Part shown: positions 1-8,472 of the stretch, piece by piece
Layout of the letters: each line of letters begins with the position of its first letter
Numbering within the stretch: the first letter of the stretch is position 1
The notes under the pieces: model-generated
What the model was told of the DNA's origin: nothing
What the model saw: only the letters and a program-made list of their open reading frames with translations
Database searches by the model: none
Program-made: the position numbers and the translations under genes
Source of the DNA: HRBIN12 sp964447335
Lineage (GTDB): Bacteria > Actinomycetota > UBA4738 > HRBIN12
Assembly: GCA_964447335.1 (NCBI GenBank)
Contig: CAYUSA010000008.1
Location: forward strand, 1-64,000
DNA: 64,000 nt
Direction: 5' to 3'

Positions 1-779
1 AGCTCCGCACCGGCGCCGGCGCGCACGACGAACCCGGTGCCCGCGGCCGCGATCCCGGTCACGGCGGTGCCGGTCCTGACGCGCTCCCGCCCGATCGCCG
101 ATGCCAGCGCTCCCGGCAGCGAGGCCATACCGTGACGCGGGCGCAGGAACATCGGGCCGGCCTCGCGCCCGAGCTTGCCCGCCGCGCGCGCGCCGCGGAT
201 CAGGCTCCCGAAGTCACGCTCCCACCCCGCGAGCTCGGGGAACGTGGCGGCCACGCTCAGCCGGTCGACGTCGCCCGCGAACAGCCCGCCGAGGAGCGGC
301 TGCACCAGCGCGTCGGTGCACCCATCGCCGAGACGCCGCCGGGCGAGGGCGCCGAGCGTCTCGTCCACCGGGCTGGGCGCGGCGCGGCGTACGAGGTCCG
401 AGAGCGCTCGCAGGCGACCCGCGAGAGAGAGCCCCGGCCACCGCGCGAAGGCATCGAGCTCCGCCGGGACACCGAGCGCCGTCGGCGGGAGTGGCAGCAA
501 CCCTCGGTCGGTCCACACGTACGAGCCGTGCGCCCTCGGCGCGACGAGCTCGAGACCGAGCTCGCGCCCGAGCTCGGTCGCCCACGGCTTGCGCGCCATG
601 AACGCCTCAGGGCCCGCGTCCAGCTCGAGGTCGCCGACCCGCACCGCGTGGATGACACCGCCGATCCGAGCGTCGGTCTCGAAGACGCTGACGGCGAGCG
701 CGGGCTCGGCGAGGAGCAGCCGGTACGCCGTCGTGAGGCCGGCGACGCCCGCGCCGACGACCATGACCTGTCCCGTCAC
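1..779 (-). CDS. second coproporphyrinogen/protoporphyrinogen oxidase paralogue (partial, C-terminus off window)
   Basis: FAD-dependent flavoprotein oxidase of the HemY/CgoX family, which oxidises coproporphyrinogen III or protoporphyrinogen IX in haem synthesis. Reading from GTG at 779 the frame stays open to base 1, giving about 259 residues. The N-terminus has the dinucleotide-binding pattern VVGAGVAGL; later blocks ARKPWATEL and PLLGGLFAGDVDRLS match the neighbouring cgoX almost word for word. The start overlaps the hemE stop (GTGA, 776-779), so it is the last visible gene of the haem operon. Two family members in one operon is unusual; the copies are clearly diverged, so this is not an assembly duplicate. 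It could be a paralogue with another role. The 3' end lies outside the window. Confidence 0.85.
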   Translation of the reverse strand, partial: MTGQVMVVGAGVAGLTTAYRLLLAEPALAVSVFETDARIGGVIHAVRVGDLELDAGPEAFMARKPWATELGRELGLELVAPRAHGSYVWTDRGLLPLPPTALGVPAELDAFARWPGLSLAGRLRALSDLVRRAAPSPVDETLGALARRRLGDGCTDALVQPLLGGLFAGDVDRLSVAATFPELAGWERDFGSLIRGARAAGKLGREAGPMFLRPRHGMASLPGALASAIGRERVRTGTAVTGIAAAGTGFVVRAGAGAE

Positions 780-1807
780 GACGTCGGGCGCTCCGTCGTT
801 TCGTGCACAAGGTCCACGACGCGCTGCAGCGTGTCGGGCGGCGTCGAGGGCAGCACGCCGTGACCGAGGTTGAACACGTGCCCGTCGCGACCGTCGGCGC
901 GCTGTAACACACGGAGCGCCTTGCCCCGCACCGCTTCCCACGGGCCGAGGCACACCGCGGGGTCGAGGTTCCCCTGCACGGCGCGGTCGCGTCCCACCCG
1001 CTCCCATCCCGTGTCGAGCGGCACGCGCCAGTCGATCCCGACGACGTCGCCGCCCGCCTGGGCCATGAGGCCGAGCAGCTCGCCGGTCACGACACCGAAG
1101 TGGATCCGTGGCACGCCGAGGTCCGCGATGCCCTCGAACACCTTGCGCGAGTACGGCAGCACGGCGCTCGCGTAGTCGTCGGGGTCGAGCGCGCCGATCC
1201 ACGAGTCGAAGACCTGCACGGCCTGCGCCCCGGCCTCGACCTGCGCCCGCAGGTGCGCGATCGAGAGGTCCGCGAGCGCGTCCATCAGGCGTCCCCACGT
1301 CGCCGGCTCGCCGTGCATGAACGCCTTCGTCCGCGCATGGTCCTTCGAGGGACCGCCCTCCACGAGGTAGCTCGCGAGCGTGAACGGCGCCCCGGAGAAC
1401 CCGAGGAGTGGTACTTGGAGCTCGGCGCGGAGCATCCGGATGGCCTCGAGCAGGTGTGGCTCGTCGGCCTCGGGCTCGAGCGGTCGCAGGCGCGCGAGAT
1501 CCGACTCGGCGCGGATCGGCTCGTCCACGACCGGACCGGTGCCGGCCGCGATGTGGATGCCGAGCCCGATCGCCTCGAGCGGCACCATGATGTCGCTGAA
1601 CACGATCGCCGCGTCAAGATCCATGCGCCGCAGGGGCTGGAGGCTGATCTCCACGACGACCTCGGGGTCGCGGCAGGTTTCCAGGATGTCGCGGTCGCCC
1701 CGGATCTCGCGGTACTCGGGTAGGTAGCGACCGGCCTGGCGCATGAACCACACGGGCGTCCGGTCCACGGGCTCGAGGCGGCAGGCGCGCAGGAATCGGT
1801 CGTTCAT
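776..1807 (-). CDS. hemE: uroporphyrinogen decarboxylase
   Basis: Cytoplasmic enzyme that removes four carboxyl groups from uroporphyrinogen III to give coproporphyrinogen III. The 343-residue product has the N-terminal signature TPVWFMRQAGRYLPEYR, the invariant FSDIM block around residue 75-80, the GFSGAPFTLASY substrate-pocket block and a C-terminal FNLGHGVLPSTP motif, all complete. The ATG at 1805-1807 was chosen because it overlaps the upstream cgoX stop (ATGA, 1804-1807) and starts at the conserved MNDRFLRAC N-terminus; an upstream in-frame start would run into cgoX. It is translationally coupled on both sides, so the four haem genes probably make one transcript. Confidence 0.97.
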   Translation of the reverse strand: MNDRFLRACRLEPVDRTPVWFMRQAGRYLPEYREIRGDRDILETCRDPEVVVEISLQPLRRMDLDAAIVFSDIMVPLEAIGLGIHIAAGTGPVVDEPIRAESDLARLRPLEPEADEPHLLEAIRMLRAELQVPLLGFSGAPFTLASYLVEGGPSKDHARTKAFMHGEPATWGRLMDALADLSIAHLRAQVEAGAQAVQVFDSWIGALDPDDYASAVLPYSRKVFEGIADLGVPRIHFGVVTGELLGLMAQAGGDVVGIDWRVPLDTGWERVGRDRAVQGNLDPAVCLGPWEAVRGKALRVLQRADGRDGHVFNLGHGVLPSTPPDTLQRVVDLVHETTERPTS

Positions 1808-3192
1808 CGCGACCCAAGCATATGGGTGCGCACCCGCTCGGCGACCTCGTTCGCCTGGCGGACGCAATCAGGGATGCCCGCGCCCCGGTAGGCCTGGCCG
1901 ACCACGAACACCCCGGGCGGCAGGCCGTCCTCGATCGCGGCGACACGGTCGAGGTGACCGACCTCGTACTGGGGCATCGCGTCCGGCCAGCGGACGACCT
2001 CGGCGGCCTCGGGCTCGGCGGGGAGCGGGAAGATGTCGGCGAGCTGGCGGGAGACGCGCTCGACCAGCACCCCGTCGGACGCGCCGAGGGACTCCTCCAT
2101 GCCGAACGCGCCGATGAAGCACCGCACCACCGCGCGGTCCGCGAACGCGGGATCCGGCCACTTGCGCGAGACGAGGGTCGCCGCCGTGACGGCGAGCCGG
2201 CCGCGCGGCGCGACGAAGCCCGAGGACTGGGGCAGCCGCTCGCCCGTGCCCCGCGGATAGACCATCAGCACGACCGCCGTCGAGACGTACGGGATCGCGT
2301 CCAGACCGACGACGGCCTCCGGCGCCAGCGTCCGCGCGAAGTCCGCCGTGACGTACGTCGGGGTCGCGAACACGATGGCGTTCGCCGCGATCTCGTCGTG
2401 GTGGGTGAGCACGACGTACCCCGCGCCGTCCCGCGCGACCCCCGCCGCCGTCGTGCCCAGGCGGAGACGCTCGGTGCCGAGCGCAGAGCCGAGCGCGTCC
2501 GTCATCCGCCGCAGACCACCGCGCAGGCGAAGGAACATCGGCGGCACTCCGGTGCCCGGCGCGCGATGCGCCGCTGCGGCCCTGGCCTGTGCGCGGGCGC
2601 CGCGCACGAGGCTGCCGTGCTCGCGCTCCCACGCGGCGAGCTCGGGGAACGTGGCGAGCACGCTCAACCTGTCGATGTCGCCGGCGAACAGGCCGCCGAG
2701 GAGCGGGGCGACCAGCGTCTCGGTCGCCTCGTCGCCGATCCGGCGGCGGAGCAGGGACCCGAGGGCCTCATCGCCCTCCTCGCGCCGGCGCGGCAGGACG
2801 AGGTCTCCGCCAGCGCGGACCTTGCCGGCGTAGGACATGCCCGGCCACCGCACCAGCTCGACCGGATCGGTCGAGATCCCGAACGGGCCGGCCGGGAACC
2901 GCAGCAGACCCTTGTCGGTGTAGACGTGGGTCGCGGCCGGTGCCGGCGCAACCAGGTCGTCGCCGAGGCCGAGCTCGCGGCAGAGCTCGACGGCCCAGGG
3001 CTTGCGCGCGAGCAGCGAGTCGGGGCCGGCCTCGAGCTCGATCCCGCCCACGACCGCCGTGCGCACCTTGCCGCCCGGTGCCTCCTCGGCCTCGAGCACG
3101 ACCACCTCGGGCGCATCGGTCCCGCGCGACAGGCGAAACGCGGTCGCCAGGCCGGCGACCCCACCGCCCACGACCACGACGCGAGCCGTCAC
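1804..3192 (-). CDS. cgoX: coproporphyrinogen III oxidase / protoporphyrinogen oxidase (HemY-type)
   Basis: Flavoprotein of 462 residues that oxidises coproporphyrinogen III to coproporphyrin III in the actinobacterial haem route (or protoporphyrinogen IX in older naming, hemG/hemY). The FAD-binding motif VVVGGGVAGLATAFRLSR sits at residues 4-21, PLLGGLFAGDIDRLS lies mid-protein, and the C-terminal FAD-contact region reads GVFVVGQAYRGAGIPDCV. The start is GTG at 3190-3192, overlapping the cpfC stop as GTGA; it places the glycine motif at the usual distance from the N-terminus. The gene lies between cpfC and hemE. No hemQ is visible, although the coproporphyrin route would need one; it may be elsewhere in the genome. 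Confidence 0.93.
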   Translation of the reverse strand: MTARVVVVGGGVAGLATAFRLSRGTDAPEVVVLEAEEAPGGKVRTAVVGGIELEAGPDSLLARKPWAVELCRELGLGDDLVAPAPAATHVYTDKGLLRFPAGPFGISTDPVELVRWPGMSYAGKVRAGGDLVLPRRREEGDEALGSLLRRRIGDEATETLVAPLLGGLFAGDIDRLSVLATFPELAAWEREHGSLVRGARAQARAAAAHRAPGTGVPPMFLRLRGGLRRMTDALGSALGTERLRLGTTAAGVARDGAGYVVLTHHDEIAANAIVFATPTYVTADFARTLAPEAVVGLDAIPYVSTAVVLMVYPRGTGERLPQSSGFVAPRGRLAVTAATLVSRKWPDPAFADRAVVRCFIGAFGMEESLGASDGVLVERVSRQLADIFPLPAEPEAAEVVRWPDAMPQYEVGHLDRVAAIEDGLPPGVFVVGQAYRGAGIPDCVRQANEVAERVRTHMLGSR

Positions 3193-4160
3193 GCCGGCTC
3201 CGCTAGGTGCTCGCGCACGACGCTCGCGAGCATCCGGGTGAACGCGGGGTCCGCGTTCGGCATCTCGGTCCGCACGAAGTGCATCCCGGCGTCCTCGGCG
3301 ATCTGTCGGCACAGCACGTCGAGGTCGTACAGGATCTCGAGGTGATCGGCGACGAACCCTGCCGAGCACACGACCACCGCGCGGTGACCTTGCTCGGCGA
3401 GCACAGGGATGATCTCCTCGATCGGCGGGCCCCACCAGGGATCGGCCGTGCGACCCGCGCTCTGCCATGCGGTCGTCCAGTGCGCGAGTCCGAGCGCCTG
3501 CGACACACGCTCGGCGGTCTCGCGCAGGCCTCCCTCGTATCGACATCCGTCGGGGCAGGCCTCGCAGAGCTTGCAGCGCAAGGTTCCGTCCTCGAGCTCG
3601 CGAACCGGCAGGCTGTGCGCCGAGAACACCACGATGGCGCCCTCGCGCTCGGCGGGGCCGAGGGTCGCGAGCGCGTGCGCGACTCGGCCCTCGAGCAGCT
3701 CCAGGAATAGGGGATGGTCGTGGAAGCGCTCGACGAAGGTGAACGTCGGGCCACCGCGCTCGGCGATGTGGCGCTCGACGCGCTCGCGGTACGAGACCAC
3801 CGACATCCCCGACCAGTGCGGGGCCATCACGATGCCGACCGCGCGCTCGATGCCGTCGGCGCGCATCTGCTCGAGCGCCTCGGCGATCCACGGCGGCGAG
3901 TGCTTCATGCCGAGGTACGTCCGGAACCGGCCCGGCTCCTCGGCGTTCAGCTCACGCTCGAGCCCTTCGGCCTGCGCTCGGGTGATCTCGAGCAGCGGGA
4001 AGCGGTTCCCGATGATCGTGTACCGCTCCTTCAGCTCGGCGAGGAGCTCGGGCGAGGGCGGCCGCCCACCCCGGATGTCCGTGTAGTAGCGCGCGATGTC
4101 GTCGGGGCCGCTCGCGGTGCCGTACGCCATCACGAGCACGCCGATCGGTGCCTGGCTCAT
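3189..4160 (-). CDS. cpfC: coproporphyrin III ferrochelatase
   Basis: Inserts ferrous iron into coproporphyrin III (hemH in older naming). The 323-residue protein starts at ATG 4158-4160 with GVLVMAYGTASGPDDIARYYTDIRGG, the typical ferrochelatase N-terminus; an earlier in-frame ATG would start inside the tRNA-Ser gene and was rejected. The catalytic histidine region reads FSAHSLPVRE. It is followed by a cysteine cluster CKLCEACPDGC, consistent with the [2Fe-2S] cluster found in actinobacterial ferrochelatases. It is the first gene of the haem operon, and its stop overlaps the cgoX GTG start. Confidence 0.95.
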   Translation of the reverse strand: MSQAPIGVLVMAYGTASGPDDIARYYTDIRGGRPPSPELLAELKERYTIIGNRFPLLEITRAQAEGLERELNAEEPGRFRTYLGMKHSPPWIAEALEQMRADGIERAVGIVMAPHWSGMSVVSYRERVERHIAERGGPTFTFVERFHDHPLFLELLEGRVAHALATLGPAEREGAIVVFSAHSLPVRELEDGTLRCKLCEACPDGCRYEGGLRETAERVSQALGLAHWTTAWQSAGRTADPWWGPPIEEIIPVLAEQGHRAVVVCSAGFVADHLEILYDLDVLCRQIAEDAGMHFVRTEMPNADPAFTRMLASVVREHLAEPA

Positions 4161-4196
4161 GGTGGACAGGATACGGACCGCGGCGGGCGGCGGGGC

Positions 4197-4282
4197 GGGA
4201 GGGGTGGGATTCGAACCCACGAGCGGGTTGCCCCGCTAACGGTTTTCAAGACCGTCGCCTTCGTCCGCTCGGCCACCCTCCC
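4197..4282 (-). tRNA. tRNA-Ser(UGA)
   Basis: The reverse strand folds as an 86-nt class II tRNA. The acceptor arms GGGAGGG and CCCTCCC pair perfectly, the anticodon loop is CTTGAAA with anticodon TGA, there is a long variable arm (GCGGGGCAACCCGC), and the T arm is GTGGGTTCGAATCCCAC. CCA is not encoded. It lies 36 bp upstream of cpfC on the same strand. Confidence 0.97.
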
Positions 4283-4295
4283 GACGCCGAGTCTA

Positions 4296-4547
4296 GTGGC
4301 CCGCCGATGTGAGGATCCGGCACGCACGCTGTTCCATGGCGAAGCTCTGCGCGAGCAGATGGCGAACCGCGTCGCCGACCGGGCCATTCAGATCTTCGGT
4401 GGGCGCGGCTATATGCGCGAGAACGTCGCCGAGCGCTTCTACCGCGAGCTCCGCGTCGACCGGATATGGGAGCGTAGCTCCGAGATCCAGCGGAACATCG
4501 TCTTCAGCCAGCTCGCCAAGCGCGGCGCCCGAACGCTCGCCGGGTAG
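4296..4547 (+). pseudogene. relic of an acyl-CoA dehydrogenase gene (C-terminal end only)
   Basis: The plus-strand frame ending at TAG 4545-4547 encodes the unmistakable C-terminus of an acyl-CoA dehydrogenase: REQMANRVADRAIQIFGGRG, then YMRENVAERFYRELRVDRIW and SSEIQRNIVFSQL. Only about 75 residues of a roughly 380-residue family remain. No N-terminal or middle domain precedes them, because the tRNA-Ser gene lies immediately upstream. A GTG at 4296 is in frame but has no ribosome-binding site. The family consensus RIWEGTSEIQR is altered to RIWERSSEIQR. I read it as a dead fragment left by a deletion or by insertion next to the tRNA; expression of a short peptide is unlikely. Confidence 0.8.
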
Positions 4548-4557
4548 CCGCGAGCCG

Positions 4558-5580
4558 TCACACGAACAGGCAAGCGGCACGGTGGTCCGCGGACCGCGCG
4601 GCTTTCGCCTGGTGGAGCTGCGGGTCCTGCTCACGGCAGGCATCCTGTGCGATCGGGCAGCGGGGGTGGAACCGACAGCCCGGGGGGACGTGGACTGGGT
4701 TCGGGGTCTCGCCCCGGAGGATCTGCGGCGTGCTCCGATCCCGGGGGTCACGCTTGGGAACCACGGACATGAGGGCTTTCGTGTATGGGTGCTGGGGGTT
4801 GGTGACGATGTCGATGGCCAGTCCCTCCTCCACGATCCGCCCCAGGTACATCACGGCGATGCGATCGGCGAAGTGGGCGGCAGTTGAGATGTCATGCGTG
4901 ATCATGAGGATTGCGAGACCGCTCCGGCGGAGTTCGTCCAGGAGGCCGAGCACGCCGGCCCGGACCGAGACGTCGAGCATCGACACGGGCTCGTCGGCGA
5001 CGAGCAGCTCGGGCTCGAGGACGAGCCCGGCGGCGATGGCGACGCGTTGTCGTTGGCCGCCCGACAGCTCGTGCGGGAAGCGCTCGGTGAACAGCTCGGG
5101 CGGATGAAGGCTCACACGCTCCAGGGCGGCGATCATCCGCGCATGCCGATCCGCCTTGGAGGCTCCGATGCCGTGGATCATCATCGGCTCCTCGATCGTC
5201 TCGCGCGTCCGGAAGCGCGGGTCGAGGGACTCGTAGGGGTCCTGGTAGATGATCTGGATCCTCCGGCGGAGCGGCCGCAGGTCGCCGTGCCTCAGCCTCG
5301 AGATCTCGCGTCCGTCGAGGAGGATCGAACCGGCCTCGGCGTCCACCAAGCGGAGCACCGCCTGCCCGGTCGTGGTCTTGCCGCACCCAGACTCGCCGAC
5401 CAGCGCAAGCATCTCGCTCCGTCCGAGGGTGAACGAGATGCCCTCAACCGCGTGGACACGCTGTCTGGGCTTGCGGGTCAGGGTGCCCACGATGCCACGG
5501 GGCACCGGGTATCGGACGACGAGCCCGTCGACCTCGAGCAGCGGCCGGCCTTCCACGGGTTCGAGGGCCGCCTGGCTCAC
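4558..5580 (-). CDS. dppF: dipeptide/oligopeptide ABC transporter ATP-binding protein, DppF/OppF type
   Basis: One of the two cytoplasmic ATPases that power peptide import. The 340-residue protein has Walker A GESGCGKTT, the Q-loop IYQDPYESLDPRFR, the ABC signature LSGGQRQRV, Walker B LLVADEPVSMLD and the H-loop THD. Its C-terminal oligopeptide-transporter extension carries cysteines in PGCRFHPRCPIAQDAC. The start chosen is GTG 5578-5580, overlapping the dppD stop as GTGA; longer versions would be fully inside dppD. It is the last gene of the dppABCDF operon. Confidence 0.93.
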   Translation of the reverse strand: MSQAALEPVEGRPLLEVDGLVVRYPVPRGIVGTLTRKPRQRVHAVEGISFTLGRSEMLALVGESGCGKTTTGQAVLRLVDAEAGSILLDGREISRLRHGDLRPLRRRIQIIYQDPYESLDPRFRTRETIEEPMMIHGIGASKADRHARMIAALERVSLHPPELFTERFPHELSGGQRQRVAIAAGLVLEPELLVADEPVSMLDVSVRAGVLGLLDELRRSGLAILMITHDISTAAHFADRIAVMYLGRIVEEGLAIDIVTNPQHPYTKALMSVVPKRDPRDRSTPQILRGETPNPVHVPPGCRFHPRCPIAQDACREQDPQLHQAKAARSADHRAACLFV

Positions 5581-6554
5581 GACGCCACCACGTAGGCCGG
5601 GTCGTTGAGGTGACAGGCGGCGCGGTGTCCGTCGCCGACGATGAGCAGTTCGGGACGCACGTCCTGACATGGCTCGAAGGCACGATCGCAGCGCGGCAGG
5701 AACGGGCAGCCGACGAGAGGCTGGTCCAGACGCGGCGGCGCTCCCGGGATCGACACGATGTCCTCCTTGCCCTCGAGATCGGGGATCGCCGCGAACAGGA
5801 GGCGCGTGTAGGGGTGTCCCGGGTCGTGGTACAGCGCGTCCATCGAGGCCGCCTCGACGATCTCCCCCGCGTACATGACCGCCGCACGCCCGCAGATCTC
5901 CGCCACGATCGGGAGGTCGTGGGTGACCAGCACCAGCGTGAGGCCGAGGTCGTTCGAGAGGGCGACCAGCAGCTGGAGGATCTGCGCTTGCACCATCACG
6001 TCCAGGGCCGTCGTCGGCTCGTCGGCGAGGAGCACCTTCGGGTTGCAGGCCAGGGCCATCGCGATCGCGGCGCGCTGCCGCATGCCTCCCGAGAACTCGT
6101 GCGGGAACCGGTCGGCGCGATCGGCCGAGATCCCGACCATCTCGAGGAGCTCACCCGCCCGAGCCTTCGCCGCGTTCCCGGATGCGACGCCGTGCAGCTC
6201 CATCGGCTCCACGATCTGCGATCCGACCGTCTTCACGGGATTCAGGGCGTTCATCGCGCCCTGGAAGATCATCGCGATGTCGGTCCAGCGGTGCGGTCGC
6301 ATCGACGCCTCGCCGCCGGCGAGGATGTCGTCGCCCTCGAGCAGGACCCGCCCCGAAACGGTCGCGCTCGGCGGCAGGAGGCCCATCATCGCCAGGATCG
6401 CGGTCGTCTTGCCGCAGCCCGACTCGCCGACGAGCCCGAACCGCTCGCCCTTCGAGAGCGACAGCGTCGCGCCCTGGACCGCGTGGAGGGTCCCGCCGCC
6501 GGGCAGGTCGAACCAGACGTTGAGGTCGTCGAGCTGCAGGATCGGCTCGCTCAC
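5577..6554 (-). CDS. dppD: dipeptide/oligopeptide ABC transporter ATP-binding protein, DppD/OppD type
   Basis: Partner ATPase of DppF, 325 residues. Walker A is GESGCGKTT, the signature is FSGGMRQRAAIAMALA, Walker B is VLLADEPTTALD, and the switch histidine is in VTHDLPIVAEI. The C-terminal extension has the cysteine-containing block GCPFLPRCDRAFEPC, typical of the peptide/nickel subfamily. It starts at GTG 6552-6554, overlapping the dppC stop by 4 bp. With DppF it would form the nucleotide-binding heterodimer beneath DppB/DppC. Confidence 0.94.
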   Translation of the reverse strand: MSEPILQLDDLNVWFDLPGGGTLHAVQGATLSLSKGERFGLVGESGCGKTTAILAMMGLLPPSATVSGRVLLEGDDILAGGEASMRPHRWTDIAMIFQGAMNALNPVKTVGSQIVEPMELHGVASGNAAKARAGELLEMVGISADRADRFPHEFSGGMRQRAAIAMALACNPKVLLADEPTTALDVMVQAQILQLLVALSNDLGLTLVLVTHDLPIVAEICGRAAVMYAGEIVEAASMDALYHDPGHPYTRLLFAAIPDLEGKEDIVSIPGAPPRLDQPLVGCPFLPRCDRAFEPCQDVRPELLIVGDGHRAACHLNDPAYVVAS

Positions 6555-7498
6555 GCGGGCTCCTCCGGCACGCGTCCGAGGCGGAACCCGCGCGCCGCGA
6601 GGTGCGCGACGCGCAGGCGCGGGTTCAGCGCGTCTTCGAGCGCCTGCCCCATGAGCGTGCACGACAGGATCACGAGGGCGACGGCGACGCCCGGTGGGAC
6701 GATCGCCCACCACGCTCGGGCACTGATCGCGTTGCCCTTCACCGCGAAGTCGATGATCCGACCCCACGAGATCCTCGCGGGGTCGCCGAGCCCCAGGAAG
6801 GCCAGCGCGGTCTCGGCGAAGATCGCGACGGCGATCGTCAGCACGGTGTTGGCGACGAGCAGGGGCGCGACCTGCGGCAGGATGTGCCGGAACACGATCC
6901 GCGCGTTCCCGGCCCCGAGCGCCCGAGCACGCTTCACGTACACGCGCTCGCGAACGCTCTTCACCTGCGCGCGGATGATCCTCGCGGTGCTGGTCCAGAG
7001 CAGCAGCCCGATTACGAGGATGATGTGGGAGAAGCTCGGACCCCAGATCGCGGCGATCACGATCATGAGGGGAACGTCGGGGATGACGAGGAAGTAGTCG
7101 GTGATCCGCATGAGAACGGTGTCCGTCCGTCCCCCGAAGTATCCGGCGGTCACGCCCACCGTCCCGCCGATCAGGATCGCGACCACCGTGGCGGCGAACC
7201 CGACCATCAGCGAGACACGGGCGCCCCACATCATCAGCGTGAGCATGTCGATGCCTCCGTCGTCGAGGCCGAGCCAGTGCTCGGAGGACGGCGGCGCGTA
7301 GACGGGACCGACCTTCTCGTGCTGCCCGTACGGCGCGACGTACGGCGCGACCACCGCGATCACGACGAGCGCGAGGAGCATCACGAGCCCGGCCACGGCC
7401 GACGGCCGGTCCCTGAGGATCTGCCACACGATGCTGCGAGGGCGCCGGACGGGTGCCTCGGCGGTGAGGTCCGGCTCGCTCCGTATCGCTCGGCTCAT
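6551..7498 (-). CDS. dppC: dipeptide/oligopeptide ABC transporter permease, DppC type
   Basis: Inner-membrane permease of 315 residues with a cytoplasmic N-terminal tail, a first transmembrane segment at about residues 36-54 and five further membrane segments. The EAA-type coupling loop is visible as VKRARALGAGNARIVFRHIL. A periplasmic HWLGLDDGGIDMLTLMMWGAR block after the first helix is typical of the OppC N-terminal domain. It starts at ATG 7496-7498, overlapping the dppB stop. It pairs with DppB to form the channel. Confidence 0.94.
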   Translation of the reverse strand: MSRAIRSEPDLTAEAPVRRPRSIVWQILRDRPSAVAGLVMLLALVVIAVVAPYVAPYGQHEKVGPVYAPPSSEHWLGLDDGGIDMLTLMMWGARVSLMVGFAATVVAILIGGTVGVTAGYFGGRTDTVLMRITDYFLVIPDVPLMIVIAAIWGPSFSHIILVIGLLLWTSTARIIRAQVKSVRERVYVKRARALGAGNARIVFRHILPQVAPLLVANTVLTIAVAIFAETALAFLGLGDPARISWGRIIDFAVKGNAISARAWWAIVPPGVAVALVILSCTLMGQALEDALNPRLRVAHLAARGFRLGRVPEEPA

Positions 7499-8454
7499 TC
7501 GGTGATCCTCGGGTCGAGCTTGAAGTACAGGAGGTCGGCGACGTAGTTGCAGAACACGACCGAGAGCGTGAGCACGAGGAACGCGCCTTGGAGCATCGGG
7601 TAGTCGCGCGCGGTCACCGCGTCGTACACCGCCTGTCCGATCCCGCCCCAGGAGAACACGCGCTCGATCAGGATCGAGCCGGCCACGATGTAGCCGACCG
7701 ACAGCGCCATCAACGTGCTGATCGGCAGCAGGGCGTTCCGGAGCGCGTGCCGGCGAACGATGGTCCGGTCGGGGAGGCCCTTCGCGCGCGCGGTGAGCAC
7801 GTAGTCCTCACCGAGGGTCTCGAGCATCGCCGAGCGCGACACGAGCGTGTACTGGCCGTAGAGCACGAGCCCGAGCGTGAGCGACGGCAGGATCACGTGC
7901 CTCAACCAGTCGGTGAATTGGGCCGCGAAGCCGCCCACGAGGAACGGATCCTGGCTCCCACCGGATGGTAAGTGCCCGGCCGCCAGGAAGAGCAGCATCA
8001 TCCCGAGCCACTGCGTCGGCAGCGAGTAGAAGATCAGCGCCGTCGTGACGCTCGCGTAGTCGACGGCCGTTCGTCGCCGCCACGCCGCGACCACCCCGGT
8101 GACGGTCCCGAACACCATCGCGAAGACGGTACCGAGCGCCGCCATCGGGATCGTCTTCAGCAGAGCCGCCCGCAGCTTGTCGGACACCGGCCGGTAGTCC
8201 TGGAACGAGATCCCGAGGTTCCCGTGCGTGAGCTGCTCGAGGTAGACCACGTACTGCTGCCACTTCGACTTGTCCAGGCCGAAATCGCGGGTGAGCTGCT
8301 CCCGCGCCTGCGGTGTGATCCCCGGGGCCCTCGCCCAGTTCGCGACCGCGGTGCCGGGAGCCGCCCGGAAGATGATGAAGTTGATGGTGATCGCCACGAA
8401 CACCGTCATCAGCGCGAAGACGGTGCGCTTGATGGCGTAGTCGAGGCCCCGCAT
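7495..8454 (-). CDS. dppB: dipeptide/oligopeptide ABC transporter permease, DppB type
   Basis: Inner-membrane permease of 319 residues with six predicted membrane segments, the first at about residues 10-30. The coupling loop reads VLTARAKGLPDRTIVRRHALRN, and the C-terminal half has the GGIGQAVYDAVTARDYPMLQG block conserved in DppB/OppB. The gene begins 18 bp after the binding-protein gene on the same strand and overlaps dppC by 4 bp, so it belongs to the same operon. Confidence 0.94.
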   Translation of the reverse strand: MRGLDYAIKRTVFALMTVFVAITINFIIFRAAPGTAVANWARAPGITPQAREQLTRDFGLDKSKWQQYVVYLEQLTHGNLGISFQDYRPVSDKLRAALLKTIPMAALGTVFAMVFGTVTGVVAAWRRRTAVDYASVTTALIFYSLPTQWLGMMLLFLAAGHLPSGGSQDPFLVGGFAAQFTDWLRHVILPSLTLGLVLYGQYTLVSRSAMLETLGEDYVLTARAKGLPDRTIVRRHALRNALLPISTLMALSVGYIVAGSILIERVFSWGGIGQAVYDAVTARDYPMLQGAFLVLTLSVVFCNYVADLLYFKLDPRITE

Positions 8455-8472
8455 ACGGGTCCGGCTACCTCC

